A stretch of 41,011 nt of DNA. It comes from an archaeon (GTDB lineage: Archaea; B1Sed10-29; WALL01; JAGHAM01). Each line of letters opens with the position of its first letter. Position 1 is the first letter of the stretch. The DNA lies in contig JAIOSL010000039.1 in assembly GCA_021107635.1 (NCBI GenBank), positions 1 to 41,011 of the forward strand, given 5' to 3'. This document shows positions 1-7,789 of this stretch, one piece after another. The notes beneath the pieces were generated by a model that saw only the letters and a program-made list of their open reading frames with translations, was not told where the DNA came from and did no database searches. Position numbers and translations under genes: made by a program.

Positions 1-210
1 AACCTAATTGAAAAAGAAAACAAATTTGTATTTGTAGTAGACAAAAACGCAAACAAACAAGAAATCAAAAAAGAAATCGAAGAACTCTACAACCTTGAAG
101 TCACAAGCGTTAAAACACTCATCAGCATGAAAGGCGAGAAACGAGAATTCGTAAAATTGAAGAAAAAAAATGCAGCATCAGAACTCGCAACCAAACTAAA
201 CTTAATATAG
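1..210 (+). CDS. rpl23: Ribosomal protein uL23, C-terminal part
   Basis: The reading frame is open from the first base of the window and stops with TAG at 208-210, giving 69 residues. The visible part (FVFVVDKNANKQEIKKEIE, then YNLEVTSVKTLI) is the typical uL23 beta-alpha-beta core. uL23 binds 23S rRNA at the peptide exit tunnel of the large subunit. It lies directly before uL2, its usual place in the archaeal S10/spc-type operon. The N-terminus lies outside the window. Family recognition comes from the motif and the gene order. Confidence 0.9.
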   Translation, partial: NLIEKENKFVFVVDKNANKQEIKKEIEELYNLEVTSVKTLISMKGEKREFVKLKKKNAASELATKLNLI

Positions 211-217
211 TGAGATC

Positions 218-922
218 ATGGGAAAACGAATTAGAGCACAAAGACGTGGAAGCGGATCACCAAAATACACAGCACCATCCCACCGCTATAGAACAGCCGC
301 AAAATACAAGCAAGGCCAAGCCAAAGGCACAGTAGTAGATTTCACTAAAGACCCATCCAAAAGCGCAATACTTATGAAAGTCCAATGGGACGACGGAGAA
401 AAAACCACATACATCGCCCCAGAAGGAATTGCAATCGACAATGGAATCGACCAAGGAACCAAAAACGTTGCACTAGGCAACATCATGCACTTAATAGACA
501 TACCAGAAGGAGTACCATTCTTCAACATAGAAAAAGCTCCAGGCGACGGAGGCAAAATGGTACGATCAAGCGGAGCAAGCGCGACAGTAGTAGCAAAACA
601 AAAAAAACAAGTCGTAATAAAACTCCCATCCAAAAAACTCGTTCCACTAAAACAAGACTGCAGAGCCACTATCGGTGTAGTAGCCGGTGGAGGACGTACA
701 GACAAACCACTCGTCAAAGCAGGCAGCAGATACTACAAAGCAAAAGCAAAAGGACAAGTGTATCCAGTTGTCAGAGGAGTAGCAATGAATGCAGTATCAC
801 ACCCACACGGAGGCAGCCAACACCACACAGGTAAAGCAAGCACAGTGAAAAGAGACACTCCACCAGGAAGAAAAGTCGGACACATAGCAGCTAGACGCAC
901 TGGACGCAAAAAGAGGAAGTGA
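218..922 (+). CDS. rpl2: Ribosomal protein uL2
   Basis: This 234-residue protein starts MGKRIRAQRRGSGSPKY and ends in the basic tail TGRKKRK, as archaeal uL2 does. The conserved C-terminal stretch VRGVAMNAVSHPHGG (about residues 187-201) holds the histidine-rich loop known to lie near the peptidyl transferase centre. uL2 is needed for subunit association. The start ATG follows AGTGAG, a weak Shine-Dalgarno that overlaps the end of uL23. Length and order are normal. Confidence 0.97.
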   Translation: MGKRIRAQRRGSGSPKYTAPSHRYRTAAKYKQGQAKGTVVDFTKDPSKSAILMKVQWDDGEKTTYIAPEGIAIDNGIDQGTKNVALGNIMHLIDIPEGVPFFNIEKAPGDGGKMVRSSGASATVVAKQKKQVVIKLPSKKLVPLKQDCRATIGVVAGGGRTDKPLVKAGSRYYKAKAKGQVYPVVRGVAMNAVSHPHGGSQHHTGKASTVKRDTPPGRKVGHIAARRTGRKKRK

Positions 923-926
923 AGTA

Positions 927-1301
927 ATGGCAAAATTCATCTACAAAGGAAAAACACTTGAAGAACTCCAAAAAATGAGCATAGAAGAATTCTCCAAACT
1001 AGTGCCATCCAGACAAAGAAGAAGCCTCAAAAGAATAGACGAAAGCAAAAAAAACTTCATAAAAAACCTAGAACAAGGCAAAGGACTAGCAAGAACACAC
1101 TACCGAGATCTAGTAGTAATCCCCGCAATGGTAGGCAAAAAAATTGCAGTATACAACGGAAAAGAATTCAAGTACATTGACGTTCAACCAGAAATGATCG
1201 GACACTTCCTAGGCGAACTAGCACTCACAAGAAAAAATATTAAACACTCAGCCGCAGGAATCGGAGCAACACGATCAACCAAATTCATATCAGTCAAGTG
1301 A
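927..1301 (+). CDS. rps19: Ribosomal protein uS19
   Basis: The protein has 124 residues and carries the uS19 signature around LARTHYRDLVVIPAMVGKKI and the C-terminal motif GHFLGELALTRKNIKHSAAG. uS19 sits in the head of the small subunit with uS13. Its ATG lies 4 bases after the uL2 stop, and the Shine-Dalgarno is formed by AAGTGA, which includes that stop codon, so translational coupling is likely. Its own end (AAG TGA) likewise supplies the ribosome-binding site for uL22. Confidence 0.97.
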   Translation: MAKFIYKGKTLEELQKMSIEEFSKLVPSRQRRSLKRIDESKKNFIKNLEQGKGLARTHYRDLVVIPAMVGKKIAVYNGKEFKYIDVQPEMIGHFLGELALTRKNIKHSAAGIGATRSTKFISVK

Positions 1302-1306
1302 TAACA

Positions 1307-1732
1307 ATGAGAGGATACTCCACCCAAATAAAAGGCGCAAAAGCATACGGCAGCGAAATAAACATTTCGCGCAAACACGCAGTAGAAGTATGCACCGCAA
1401 TACGCGGAAAAAGACTAGAGAAAGCCAAACAATTCCTCCAAGACGTCACAGAAAAAAAACAATTCGTCGAACTACACAAACACAAAAAACAAGTACCACA
1501 CCGCACCGGCGGAACACCAGGAAGATACCCAGTGAAAGCAGCAAAAGAGATACTAAAAGTCCTAGAAAACGCTGAAAACAACGCAGAGAACAAGGACATG
1601 GAAGGAGACTTAATAGTCAAACATGCAGCTGCACACTACGGAAGAACATACCAAAGAAGAGCCCCAAAAGGCAAATGGAAAACATCAAACATTGAAACCA
1701 CAAACATTGAAATTATACTCACAGAGGCGTAA
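1307..1732 (+). CDS. rpl22: Ribosomal protein uL22
   Basis: I choose ATG 1307 (MRGYSTQIKGAKAYGS, 141 residues). GTGAT at 1298-1302 is well placed as its Shine-Dalgarno, although GTG 1298 would extend the frame by three codons. The motif KHAAAHYGRTYQRRAPKGKW near the C-terminus is the uL22 hairpin that reaches into the exit tunnel. The Shine-Dalgarno contains the stop codon of uS19. It stands in its usual place between uS19 and uS3. Confidence 0.95.
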   Translation: MRGYSTQIKGAKAYGSEINISRKHAVEVCTAIRGKRLEKAKQFLQDVTEKKQFVELHKHKKQVPHRTGGTPGRYPVKAAKEILKVLENAENNAENKDMEGDLIVKHAAAHYGRTYQRRAPKGKWKTSNIETTNIEIILTEA

Positions 1733-1735
1733 ATA

Positions 1736-2413
1736 ATGCTAGAACGATCATTCGTACAGGACGGAAAAAGAGACGTCAAGCTCGACGAATACTTCAAAAA
1801 CAACCTTCGCAGAGCCGGATACGTCGGATGTCATGTCCAAAAAACACCAATAGCAATGCGCATAGTACTTAGAGTAGAACGCCCAGGATTAGTCATCGGA
1901 CGCAAAGGCTCAGCAATAGAACAAATGACACGAGACCTAGAAGCTAAATTCAAACTCGAAAACATCCAAATAAAAGTTGAAGAAGTCTCCGTACCAGAAC
2001 TAAACTCCGCAATCATGGCCAGAAGAATAGCCAGCTCACTTGAACGAGGACTACACTTTAGAAGAGTCCTGCACTGGAGCCTAGAAAAAATAATGGCCTC
2101 AGGCGCAAAAGGCGCAGAAATAGTCGTCAGCGGCAAACTAGTCGGAAAAGGCGGCAAATCACGCACAGAACGCGTCAGCGCAGGATACCTGAAAAAAGCA
2201 GGAGAACCAGCAAAACAAGTACTAGAAGCACAAGCACAAGCAATCAAAAAAGCAGGAATCATAGGCGTAACAGTCAAAATAGTCCCACCAAACGTCGTAT
2301 TCCCAGACAAAGTAAAAGTAACAGGTGAAGAATTTGGCAGTACTGAAACCAAAAGAAATCAGGAAAATGAACCAAAAGGAAATCCAAAAGAAACTCCAAG
2401 AGCTAAAAACTGA
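1736..2413 (+). CDS. rps3: Ribosomal protein uS3
   Basis: This 225-residue small-subunit head protein has an N-terminal KH domain with the GRKGS loop (in RPGLVIGRKGSAIEQM, about residues 50-65). The C-terminal domain includes GAKGAEIVVSGKLVGKGGKSR. After about residue 196 it has a hydrophilic, low-complexity tail rich in Glu, Lys and Asn. About 80 bases of this tail are also read in another frame as the start of uL29, so the tail is probably under dual coding constraint. Start ATG 1736 lies 3 bases after the uL22 stop. Confidence 0.96.
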   Translation: MLERSFVQDGKRDVKLDEYFKNNLRRAGYVGCHVQKTPIAMRIVLRVERPGLVIGRKGSAIEQMTRDLEAKFKLENIQIKVEEVSVPELNSAIMARRIASSLERGLHFRRVLHWSLEKIMASGAKGAEIVVSGKLVGKGGKSRTERVSAGYLKKAGEPAKQVLEAQAQAIKKAGIIGVTVKIVPPNVVFPDKVKVTGEEFGSTETKRNQENEPKGNPKETPRAKN

Positions 2414-2576
2414 ACTTGCAAGAGAACAATCCGCCGTTGCCAGTGGCACGCGCCCAGAAAACGCAGGTAGCATAAAAGAGCTCAGAAGAGCAATCGCAAG
2501 AATACTTACAATACAGCAAGAAACACCTGCTGTTACAATAAAAAAAGATAAGGAGGTTGGAAAAAAGAATGACTGA
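2334..2576 (+). CDS. rpl29: Ribosomal protein uL29
   Basis: uL29 lies at the exit tunnel of the large subunit. The best start is TTG 2334, giving (M)AVLKPKEIRKM, which matches the usual archaeal uL29 opening. AGGTGA at 2323-2328 lies at Shine-Dalgarno distance; GTG 2325 is the alternative in-frame start. From TTG the protein has 80 residues. The coiled two-helix core is visible in IQKKLQELKTELAREQ and SIKELRRAIARILTIQ. The first 80 bases overlap the uS3 tail in another frame, and the last bases overlap aIF1. Confidence 0.9.
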   Translation: MAVLKPKEIRKMNQKEIQKKLQELKTELAREQSAVASGTRPENAGSIKELRRAIARILTIQQETPAVTIKKDKEVGKKND

Positions 2577-2871
2577 AGTCTGCCCAAAATGCGGACTCCC
2601 GAAAGACCTATGCGTCTGCCAGGAAATCGCCAAAGAAGCCCAAAAAATCAAAATTCGAACCGAAGTCAAACGATACAGAAAAAAAATGACTGTCGTCGAA
2701 AACCTGGAAGGCATAAACCTAGACGAACTCGCCAAAAAACTCAAACGAAGAATGGCATGCGGCGGAACCGTCAAAAACAAACGCATTGAGTTACAAGGAG
2801 CCCACGCAGAAAAAGTCAAAAGAGCGCTCATCGCGCTTAATTATCCAGAGGATTCAATTGAAATCGTCTAA
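2569..2871 (+). CDS. Translation initiation factor aIF1 (SUI1 family)
   Basis: From ATG 2569 this is a 100-residue SUI1/eIF1 protein. Family knowledge: aIF1 binds the small subunit near the P site and checks start-codon selection. It has a cysteine motif near the N-terminus (CPKCGLPKDLCVC, residues 5-17), a possible zinc knuckle as in archaeal aIF1, and the SUI1 core KLKRRMACGGTVKNKRIELQ followed by GAHAEKVKRALI. A full-strength Shine-Dalgarno AAGGAGGT (2550-2557) precedes the ATG by 11 bases. It overlaps uL29 by 8 bases. Confidence 0.93.
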   Translation: MTEVCPKCGLPKDLCVCQEIAKEAQKIKIRTEVKRYRKKMTVVENLEGINLDELAKKLKRRMACGGTVKNKRIELQGAHAEKVKRALIALNYPEDSIEIV

Positions 2872-3148
2872 GAAAAACCTAAAACAACTCGCCGAACACA
2901 CCATAATAGGCCTTAAATGCGAAATCACAAACAGTTCACAGAGAAACATCGTTGGCCTCAAAGGTAAAATAATTGACGAAACCCTCAACACAATAACCAT
3001 AGAAACAAAAAACGGCGAAAAACAAATCCAGAAAAAAACCACAACATTTCAAATCCACTTTCCAACCGAAACAATCGAAATAAAAGGAACCACACTAACA
3101 CAAAGACCCCATGAAAGACTCAGAAAAATATGGAGGAAAATCAAATGA
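2858..3148 (+). CDS. rnp1: RNase P protein component 1 (Rpp29/Pop4)
   Basis: Rpp29 is a protein subunit of archaeal RNase P, the enzyme that matures tRNA 5' ends. The Sm-like core is recognisable: TIIGLKCEITNSSQ, then NIVGLKGKIIDETLNTITIE and QKKTTTFQIHFP. I choose TTG 2858 because GAGG at 2848-2851 lies 6 bases upstream, giving 96 residues; the frame stays open further upstream with no good start. It overlaps the end of aIF1 and the start of uS17. The position between aIF1 and uS17 is the conserved archaeal one. Confidence 0.85.
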   Translation: MKSSKKNLKQLAEHTIIGLKCEITNSSQRNIVGLKGKIIDETLNTITIETKNGEKQIQKKTTTFQIHFPTETIEIKGTTLTQRPHERLRKIWRKIK

Positions 3149-3420
3149 CCACCGGAAAAAAACAAAAAAATACCCTCAAAGTAAGAGGAAACGTATTCAA
3201 AGGAACAGTAGTCAGCGACAAAATGAAAAAAAGTGTGGTCGTTGAAAGAAAACTCCTCAGATACCTCCCAAAATATGAAAGATATGCTCGAACACGCTCA
3301 AGAATCACCGCACACGTTCCAGAAGGAATGGAAGTCAAAACAGGAGACAACGTTGAAATAGGTGAAACAAGACGCATCAGCAAAACCAAAAACTTTGTCA
3401 TACTCAAGGTGGAAAAATGA
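3145..3420 (+). CDS. rps17: Ribosomal protein uS17
   Basis: This 91-residue OB-fold small-subunit protein has the uS17 motifs VFKGTVVSDKMKKSVVVE and YERYARTRSRITAHVPEG. ATG 3145 is preferred over ATG 3130 because GGAGG (3132-3136) lies 8 bases before it, and it forms an ATGA overlap with the Rpp29 stop. uS17 binds 16S rRNA early in assembly. Its stop overlaps the uL14 start in the same ATGA fashion. Confidence 0.95.
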   Translation: MTTGKKQKNTLKVRGNVFKGTVVSDKMKKSVVVERKLLRYLPKYERYARTRSRITAHVPEGMEVKTGDNVEIGETRRISKTKNFVILKVEK

Positions 3421-3815
3421 AAGGGCTAGCATCCAAAATGACCAAAAGCCTACAAATAGGCTCAACAATAAAATGCGACGACAATAGCGGAGCCAAAACC
3501 CTTGAGATCATTGCAGTACTTAGATACAAAGGAAGAAGGCGCAGAATAGCAAGAGCAGGAGTAGGAGACGTAATCATCTGCTCAGTCAAAAAAGGAAAAC
3601 CAGAAATTCGTAAAAAAGTCGTCAGAGCAGTCATAACAAGACAAAGAAAAGAATTCAGAAGAGCAAACGGCTTGCGCATTAAATTCGAAGACAACGCAGC
3701 AGTACTAGTAGACGACACAGGCCTTCCAAAAGGAACAGAAATCAAAGGAGTCGTCGCAAAAGAAGTCGCAGAACGCTTCGCCAAAATAGCTACCCTAGCA
3801 AAAAATGTGGTGTAA
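3417..3815 (+). CDS. rpl14: Ribosomal protein uL14
   Basis: The protein has 132 residues and starts at ATG 3417, which overlaps the uS17 stop (ATGA); GGTGG precedes it. The core is clear: GSTIKCDDNSGAKTLEIIAV, then VGDVIICSVKKGKPEIRKKV and FEDNAAVLVDDTGLPKGTEI. uL14 forms part of an inter-subunit bridge and contacts uL19 or eL24 regions. Length and sequence are ordinary for Archaea. Confidence 0.97.
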   Translation: MKGLASKMTKSLQIGSTIKCDDNSGAKTLEIIAVLRYKGRRRRIARAGVGDVIICSVKKGKPEIRKKVVRAVITRQRKEFRRANGLRIKFEDNAAVLVDDTGLPKGTEIKGVVAKEVAERFAKIATLAKNVV

Positions 3816-3819
3816 AACA

Positions 3820-4179
3820 ATGAAACACGGCAAAACCCAACAAAAAAGAAAACAAAGAAAAAATCTGTTCACAGCCCCACTACACCAGCGCAAGCGCGGA
3901 GTATCAGTCACACTAAACAAAGAATTACGCGAAACACACAAAAAAAGAAACGTTCCAGTAAGAAAAGGCGATAAAGTCAGAGTACTACGAGGCAACTTCA
4001 AAAAACACGAAGATGAAGTCACACGAGTCAACCTAATAGACTACAAAATTTACGTTAAAGGCATAAACAACAAAAAAGCAAACGGAGAAGAAACCCCAAG
4101 ACCCGTTCACCCCTCAAACCTCATGATAACCGAACTTAAACTAGAAGACAAAAAAAGGTCCAAACTCCTGAAAAGGTGA
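3820..4179 (+). CDS. rpl24: Ribosomal protein uL24
   Basis: From ATG 3820 this is a 119-residue protein with the archaeal/eukaryal uL24 N-terminal extension (RKNLFTAPLHQRKRGVSV) and a KOW motif (VRKGDKVRVLRGNFKKHEDEV). ATG 3805 is in frame, but it would overlap uL14 and lacks a better ribosome-binding site; GGTGT at 3809-3813 favours 3820. uL24 is an early 23S rRNA binder. Its final codons AAA AGG TGA provide the Shine-Dalgarno of eS4. Confidence 0.95.
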   Translation: MKHGKTQQKRKQRKNLFTAPLHQRKRGVSVTLNKELRETHKKRNVPVRKGDKVRVLRGNFKKHEDEVTRVNLIDYKIYVKGINNKKANGEETPRPVHPSNLMITELKLEDKKRSKLLKR

Positions 4180-4186
4180 AAACAAC

Positions 4187-4912
4187 ATGGCAAAAAAAGG
4201 AGAAAAAAAGGTAATGAAAGTATTCGCCGCAAGCAAGGCGACCAAAGTACTGAGAAGAAGCCCAAGCTTCGTCACCAAAGCACGAGCAGGACCACACGCA
4301 AAAGATAAAGCACTCCCACTAAGCATAGTACTAAGAGACCTCATGGGCATCGCAAAAACCGCAAGAGAAGCCAGAGTAATACTAAACGAAAGAAGAGTCA
4401 TAGTAAATGGCAAAATAACCAAAGACCAAAAAATGCCAATAGGATTTATGGACGTCATCAGCTTACCTTCAATAAGCAAACACTACATCATGGTCTACAA
4501 CAAAAAAGGAAAATTAGACATACATGAAACCGATAAACCAACCTTCAAACTATCCCGAATCCAAAACAAAACCATGACCAACAAAGGCCTACAACTAAAC
4601 CTACACGATGGACGCAACATGATAGTAAACAAAAATGAATACAACACAGGTGGAACACTCAAACTAGCAATCCCACAACAAAAAATACTAGAATACTATC
4701 CAATGGAAGAAGGTAACATTGCCTACGTTACCGGCGGAAAACACGCAGGAGACATAGCACACATACAATCAATGCTAGAAGGCACACAAACCAGAGCCCC
4801 CCTAGTAGTACTCAAATCAAAAAACACAGAATTCCAAACAAGAAGAAACTACGTGTTCATACTCGGAACCAAAACACCCTCAATAAAAATCAACGAAGAG
4901 GATGAAGCATGA
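4187..4912 (+). CDS. rps4e: Ribosomal protein eS4
   Basis: This 241-residue archaeal/eukaryal small-subunit protein has an N-terminal eS4 segment, an S4-type RNA-binding stretch (AREARVILNERRVIVNGKIT) and a KOW-like region (EGNIAYVTGGKHAGDIAHI). It follows uL24 by 7 bases, with AGGTGA (ending in the uL24 stop) as Shine-Dalgarno. It is separate from the uS4 gene at 19161. Nothing looks unusual. Confidence 0.95.
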   Translation: MAKKGEKKVMKVFAASKATKVLRRSPSFVTKARAGPHAKDKALPLSIVLRDLMGIAKTAREARVILNERRVIVNGKITKDQKMPIGFMDVISLPSISKHYIMVYNKKGKLDIHETDKPTFKLSRIQNKTMTNKGLQLNLHDGRNMIVNKNEYNTGGTLKLAIPQQKILEYYPMEEGNIAYVTGGKHAGDIAHIQSMLEGTQTRAPLVVLKSKNTEFQTRRNYVFILGTKTPSIKINEEDEA

Positions 4913-5400
4913 TCAGGATAAGCAAAGTCACAGTAAACATAGGAGTAGGAAACGCAGGAGAAGAACTAGAACGCGCAGAAAAACTACTTGAAAAGCTGTG
5001 TGAGCAAAAACCTGTCAGAACCCTCTCCAAAAAAAGAATCCCAACATGGAGTATCAGGAAAAAACAAGCCATCGGCGTAAAAGTCACACTCAGAGGAGAA
5101 AAAGCAAACAAATTCCTGAACATGGTCCTAGAAGCCAAAGAACGCACTCTTGGAACAGAACAATTCGACACAAACGGAAACTTTGCATTTGGAATAAGAG
5201 AATACATTGAAATACCCGGAGTAAAATACGACCCAGAAATAGGAATTTATGGTTTTGACGTATGCGTAACACTAGAAAAAAACGGATACAGAATCAAAAA
5301 ACGAAAAAGACAAAGAAGACGCGTACCACCAAACCACAAACTCACAAAAGAAGAAGCCATTGAATGGCTAACAGAAAACATGAAAGTACAGGTGAAATAA
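4909..5400 (+). CDS. rpl5: Ribosomal protein uL5
   Basis: uL5 binds 5S rRNA and contacts P-site tRNA. The 163-residue protein starts at ATG 4909, overlapping the eS4 stop (ATGA). Diagnostic sequence includes SKVTVNIGVGNAGEELERAEKLL truncated here to its conserved VNIGVG core, RTLSKKRIPTWSIRKKQAIG, and FAFGIREYIEIPGVKYDPEIG. The C-terminus KLTKEEAIEWLTENMKVQVK is helical. Its stop is directly followed by the TTG start of uS14 with no gap. Confidence 0.96.
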   Translation: MIRISKVTVNIGVGNAGEELERAEKLLEKLCEQKPVRTLSKKRIPTWSIRKKQAIGVKVTLRGEKANKFLNMVLEAKERTLGTEQFDTNGNFAFGIREYIEIPGVKYDPEIGIYGFDVCVTLEKNGYRIKKRKRQRRRVPPNHKLTKEEAIEWLTENMKVQVK

Positions 5401-5562
5401 TTGTCCGACAAAAAACACAAGAAAAAAATCCCAAAAGGGGAACCAGGCAGAAAATGTGAAAAATGCGGGACCGCCAGAGGATTAATAAGAAAATATAAAA
5501 TGAACATCTGTAGAAGATGCTTCAGAGAAAACGCCGAAAAAATGGGATTCAAAAAATACTAG
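5401..5562 (+). CDS. rps14: Ribosomal protein uS14 (zinc-binding short form)
   Basis: This short gene (53 residues, TTG start) fills the gap between uL5 and uS8. The translation SDKKHKKKIPKGEPGRKCEK, then CGTARGLIRKYKMNICRRCF and a final GFKKY is the archaeal uS14 pattern. It has two CxxC pairs (KCEKCG and ICRRCF) that bind zinc. uS14 sits in the small-subunit head. TTG 5401 is the only sensible start: it follows the uL5 stop immediately and AGGTGA lies just upstream at 5391-5396. Confidence 0.93.
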   Translation: MSDKKHKKKIPKGEPGRKCEKCGTARGLIRKYKMNICRRCFRENAEKMGFKKY

Positions 5563-5572
5563 AGTGATAATA

Positions 5573-5962
5573 ATGTTAATGGACCCAATTGCAGATGCAA
5601 TGTCAAACATCAAAAATGCCGACAGAATAGGCAAAACAGAGTGCAAACTCAAACCTGCCAGCAAACTACTAGGCAACGTACTCAAAGTAATGCAAAAATA
5701 CGAATACATCGGCGAATTTGAATACATAGACGACGGCAAAAGCGGACAATACAAAATCAACCTACTAGGCCGCATCAATGACTGCAATGCCATTAAACCA
5801 AGACTAGAAATCAAAAAAGACGGCTTCGAAAAATATGAAAAAAGGTTCTTACCAGCACAAAACTTTGGAATACTAATAGTCTCAACATCAAAAGGAGTCC
5901 TCAGTCAACAAGACGCAATGGAAACAAATGTCGGAGGACAATTAATAGCATTCGTATACTAG
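5573..5962 (+). CDS. rps8: Ribosomal protein uS8
   Basis: uS8 binds the central domain of 16S rRNA. From ATG 5573 the protein has 129 residues; GTGAT at 5564-5568 is the Shine-Dalgarno, and ATG 5579 (MDPIADAM) is a possible alternative. The N-terminal DPIADAMSNIKNADRIGK and C-terminal GILIVSTSKGVLSQQDAM are classic uS8 segments. The end AFVY is normal for Archaea. It is closely followed by uL6. Confidence 0.96.
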   Translation: MLMDPIADAMSNIKNADRIGKTECKLKPASKLLGNVLKVMQKYEYIGEFEYIDDGKSGQYKINLLGRINDCNAIKPRLEIKKDGFEKYEKRFLPAQNFGILIVSTSKGVLSQQDAMETNVGGQLIAFVY

Positions 5963-5970
5963 TGAGCAAA

Positions 5971-6525
5971 ATGACACTCGCAGCAAAAATTGAACAAGAA
6001 ATAGAAATACCAGAAGGCGTGACCATACAAATAGAAACAAATAAAGTCACAGTAGTAGGACCAAAAGGCCAAATAACAGAAGAATACAAGATAGGCCCAA
6101 TCAAAATAGAACAAGCAGACAACAAAATCAAAATCAGCGCAAGCTTCCCAAAAAAACAACAAAAAGCAATGATAGGAACAATCAAAGGCAAAATCGAAAA
6201 CATGATCAACGGAGTCAACCATGGATACGAATACAAAATGCAAATCGTATACTCCCACTTCCCAATGAACGTCAACGTAGAAAATCAAAACATAAAAATC
6301 AAAAACTTCCTCGGAGAAAAACACCCAAGAACCTCCAAAATCCTCGGAAACACACAAGTAAAAATCAAAGGCCAAGACATAACAATCACCGGAACAAACA
6401 AAGAAGAAGTAGGCCAAACCGCAGGAAACCTTGTCCTAGCAACCAAAGTTGGAAGACGAGACCAACGAGTCTTCAAAGACGGAATATTCATAGTCGAAAA
6501 AAATGTGATGAAAAATGACGCCTAA
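5971..6525 (+). CDS. rpl6: Ribosomal protein uL6
   Basis: From ATG 5971 this is a 184-residue large-subunit protein with the two-repeat uL6 fold. The conserved segments are PEGVTIQIETNKVTVVGPKG, MINGVNHGYEYKMQIVYSHF and GRRDQRVFKDGIFIVEK. GTG 5962 is an in-frame alternative that overlaps the uS8 stop; GTGAG just upstream acts better as the ribosome-binding site for 5971. The gene end overlaps the eL32 start by 11 bases. Confidence 0.95.
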   Translation: MTLAAKIEQEIEIPEGVTIQIETNKVTVVGPKGQITEEYKIGPIKIEQADNKIKISASFPKKQQKAMIGTIKGKIENMINGVNHGYEYKMQIVYSHFPMNVNVENQNIKIKNFLGEKHPRTSKILGNTQVKIKGQDITITGTNKEEVGQTAGNLVLATKVGRRDQRVFKDGIFIVEKNVMKNDA

Positions 6526-6808
6526 ATTCACAAGACAAAATAGCCACAGAAAAAAGCGTCTGGGTACAAAATGGCGCAAACCTAGAGGCATCGACAGCAA
6601 ACAAAAACAAGGCAAAAAAGCCAAAGGTGCAAAACCAAGAATAGGCTACGGCAAACCAAAAACCGAAAAACCCACGCTAATCCGAAACATAACAGACCTC
6701 GAAAAAGCACAAGGAAAAATCACAATTGCATCAATAATAGGAAACAAAAAAAGAGAAGAAATAATCAAACAAGCAGAACAAAAAAAACTCGAAATAACAA
6801 ACAGGTGA
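6515..6808 (+). CDS. rpl32e: Ribosomal protein eL32
   Basis: This 97-residue protein carries the eL32 core RKKRLGTKWRKPRGIDSKQK, the IGYGKPK motif and a C-terminal RNITDLEKAQ...IASIIGNKKREEI region. It is shorter than many archaeal eL32 proteins because the segments around the core are trimmed, but the core is complete. ATG 6515 overlaps the uL6 end, with GTGATG just upstream. The final codons AAC AGG TGA form the Shine-Dalgarno of eL19. Confidence 0.93.
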   Translation: MTPKFTRQNSHRKKRLGTKWRKPRGIDSKQKQGKKAKGAKPRIGYGKPKTEKPTLIRNITDLEKAQGKITIASIIGNKKREEIIKQAEQKKLEITNR

Positions 6809-6812
6809 ACAA

Positions 6813-7244
6813 ATGAAGCTTGACCAATTAAAAGCACTGGCCTCAAGAACAAAAAAAGTCGGAAAAAATCGCATAGAAATAACCGATGAAGAAGCAGCAG
6901 CAGAAGCCATCACTCGTGAAGACGTTCGAGAACTCCTCAAAAACAAACAAATCAAAATCAAGAAAAAACAAGGAGTAAGCACAGCACGCGCAAAAATCAA
7001 AAAAATAAAACAACAAAAAGGACAAAGACGAGGACCAGGAAAACGCAAAGGAACCCGCAAAACCAGAACCAAGAAAAAAGAAACCTGGATGAAAAAAGTC
7101 CGCGCACAACGCAAAAAACTCAAAGAAGAACAACTAGCCTCACCAGAAGACTACAGAAAAACCTACAGAATGGTCAAAGCAGGATATTTCAAAGATGTTA
7201 AACACCTCACAGCATATATCAAAGCAAAACGGGGAAAACAATGA
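6813..7244 (+). CDS. rpl19e: Ribosomal protein eL19
   Basis: eL19 is a long helical large-subunit protein that takes part in an inter-subunit bridge. This copy has 143 residues and ends soon after the basic GQRRGPGKRKGTRKTR motif and the helical WMKKVRAQRKKLKEEQ. The usual N-terminal opening is reduced to MKLDQLKALASRTKKVGKNR. The Shine-Dalgarno AGGTGA includes the eL32 stop. The stop overlaps the uL18 start (ATGA). Confidence 0.94.
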   Translation: MKLDQLKALASRTKKVGKNRIEITDEEAAAEAITREDVRELLKNKQIKIKKKQGVSTARAKIKKIKQQKGQRRGPGKRKGTRKTRTKKKETWMKKVRAQRKKLKEEQLASPEDYRKTYRMVKAGYFKDVKHLTAYIKAKRGKQ

Positions 7245-7789
7245 AGCTCTCACAAACTTACTCAATGAAACTCAAGCGCAGAAGAGAAGGCAAAACAGAC
7301 TATAAAAAACGCCGAGCTCTTCTAAAATCAGGCAAGCCCTGGCTAGTAGCAAGAGTAAAAAACAACATAGTCATCGCACAAGTAGTAGACTATGAACCAA
7401 GCGGAGACCTAATCAAAGCCAGTGCATCATCAACAGAACTAAAAAAATACGGATGGAAAGGCCACACAGGAAACCGCTCCGCAGGATACCTAACCGGCTA
7501 CCTCTGCGCAAAAAGAGCACTAGAAAATGGAATAAAAACAGCAAACCTCGACATCGGCCTCCACTCTCCAGTATCAGGATCAGGAGTATTCTCCATCCTA
7601 AAAGGAGCAGTAGACGCAGGCCTAAAAATACCTCACGACTCAAAATGCTTCCCCAACGAAGAAACGTTCGACAAAACCATAGAAAAGATCAAACCAAAAC
7701 TGGACAGTAAAAAGGTGGTAAAGTGCGACAAAGAAGAACCAAACAAAAAAGAGAAGAAAGAGAAAAAGAAAGAAAAGAAAAAGAATTAA
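7241..7789 (+). CDS. rpl18: Ribosomal protein uL18 with basic tail
   Basis: uL18 binds 5S rRNA together with uL5. The core is clear in KRRREGKTDYKKRRALLKSG, the GHTGNRSAGYLTGYL motif and ANLDIGLHSPVSGSGVFSIL. After about residue 150 there is an unusual Lys/Glu tail ending KKEKKKEKKKN. The last 67 bases of the gene are also the start of uS5 in another frame, so this tail may exist because the uS5 N-terminus is encoded there. Confidence 0.94.
   Translation: MKLSQTYSMKLKRRREGKTDYKKRRALLKSGKPWLVARVKNNIVIAQVVDYEPSGDLIKASASSTELKKYGWKGHTGNRSAGYLTGYLCAKRALENGIKTANLDIGLHSPVSGSGVFSILKGAVDAGLKIPHDSKCFPNEETFDKTIEKIKPKLDSKKVVKCDKEEPNKKEKKEKKKEKKKN

Noticed and set aside
5401-5562. An empty intergenic gap between uL5 and uS8
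   Set aside because: It encodes uS14 from a TTG start with both zinc CxxC pairs, so it is a gene and not a gap.
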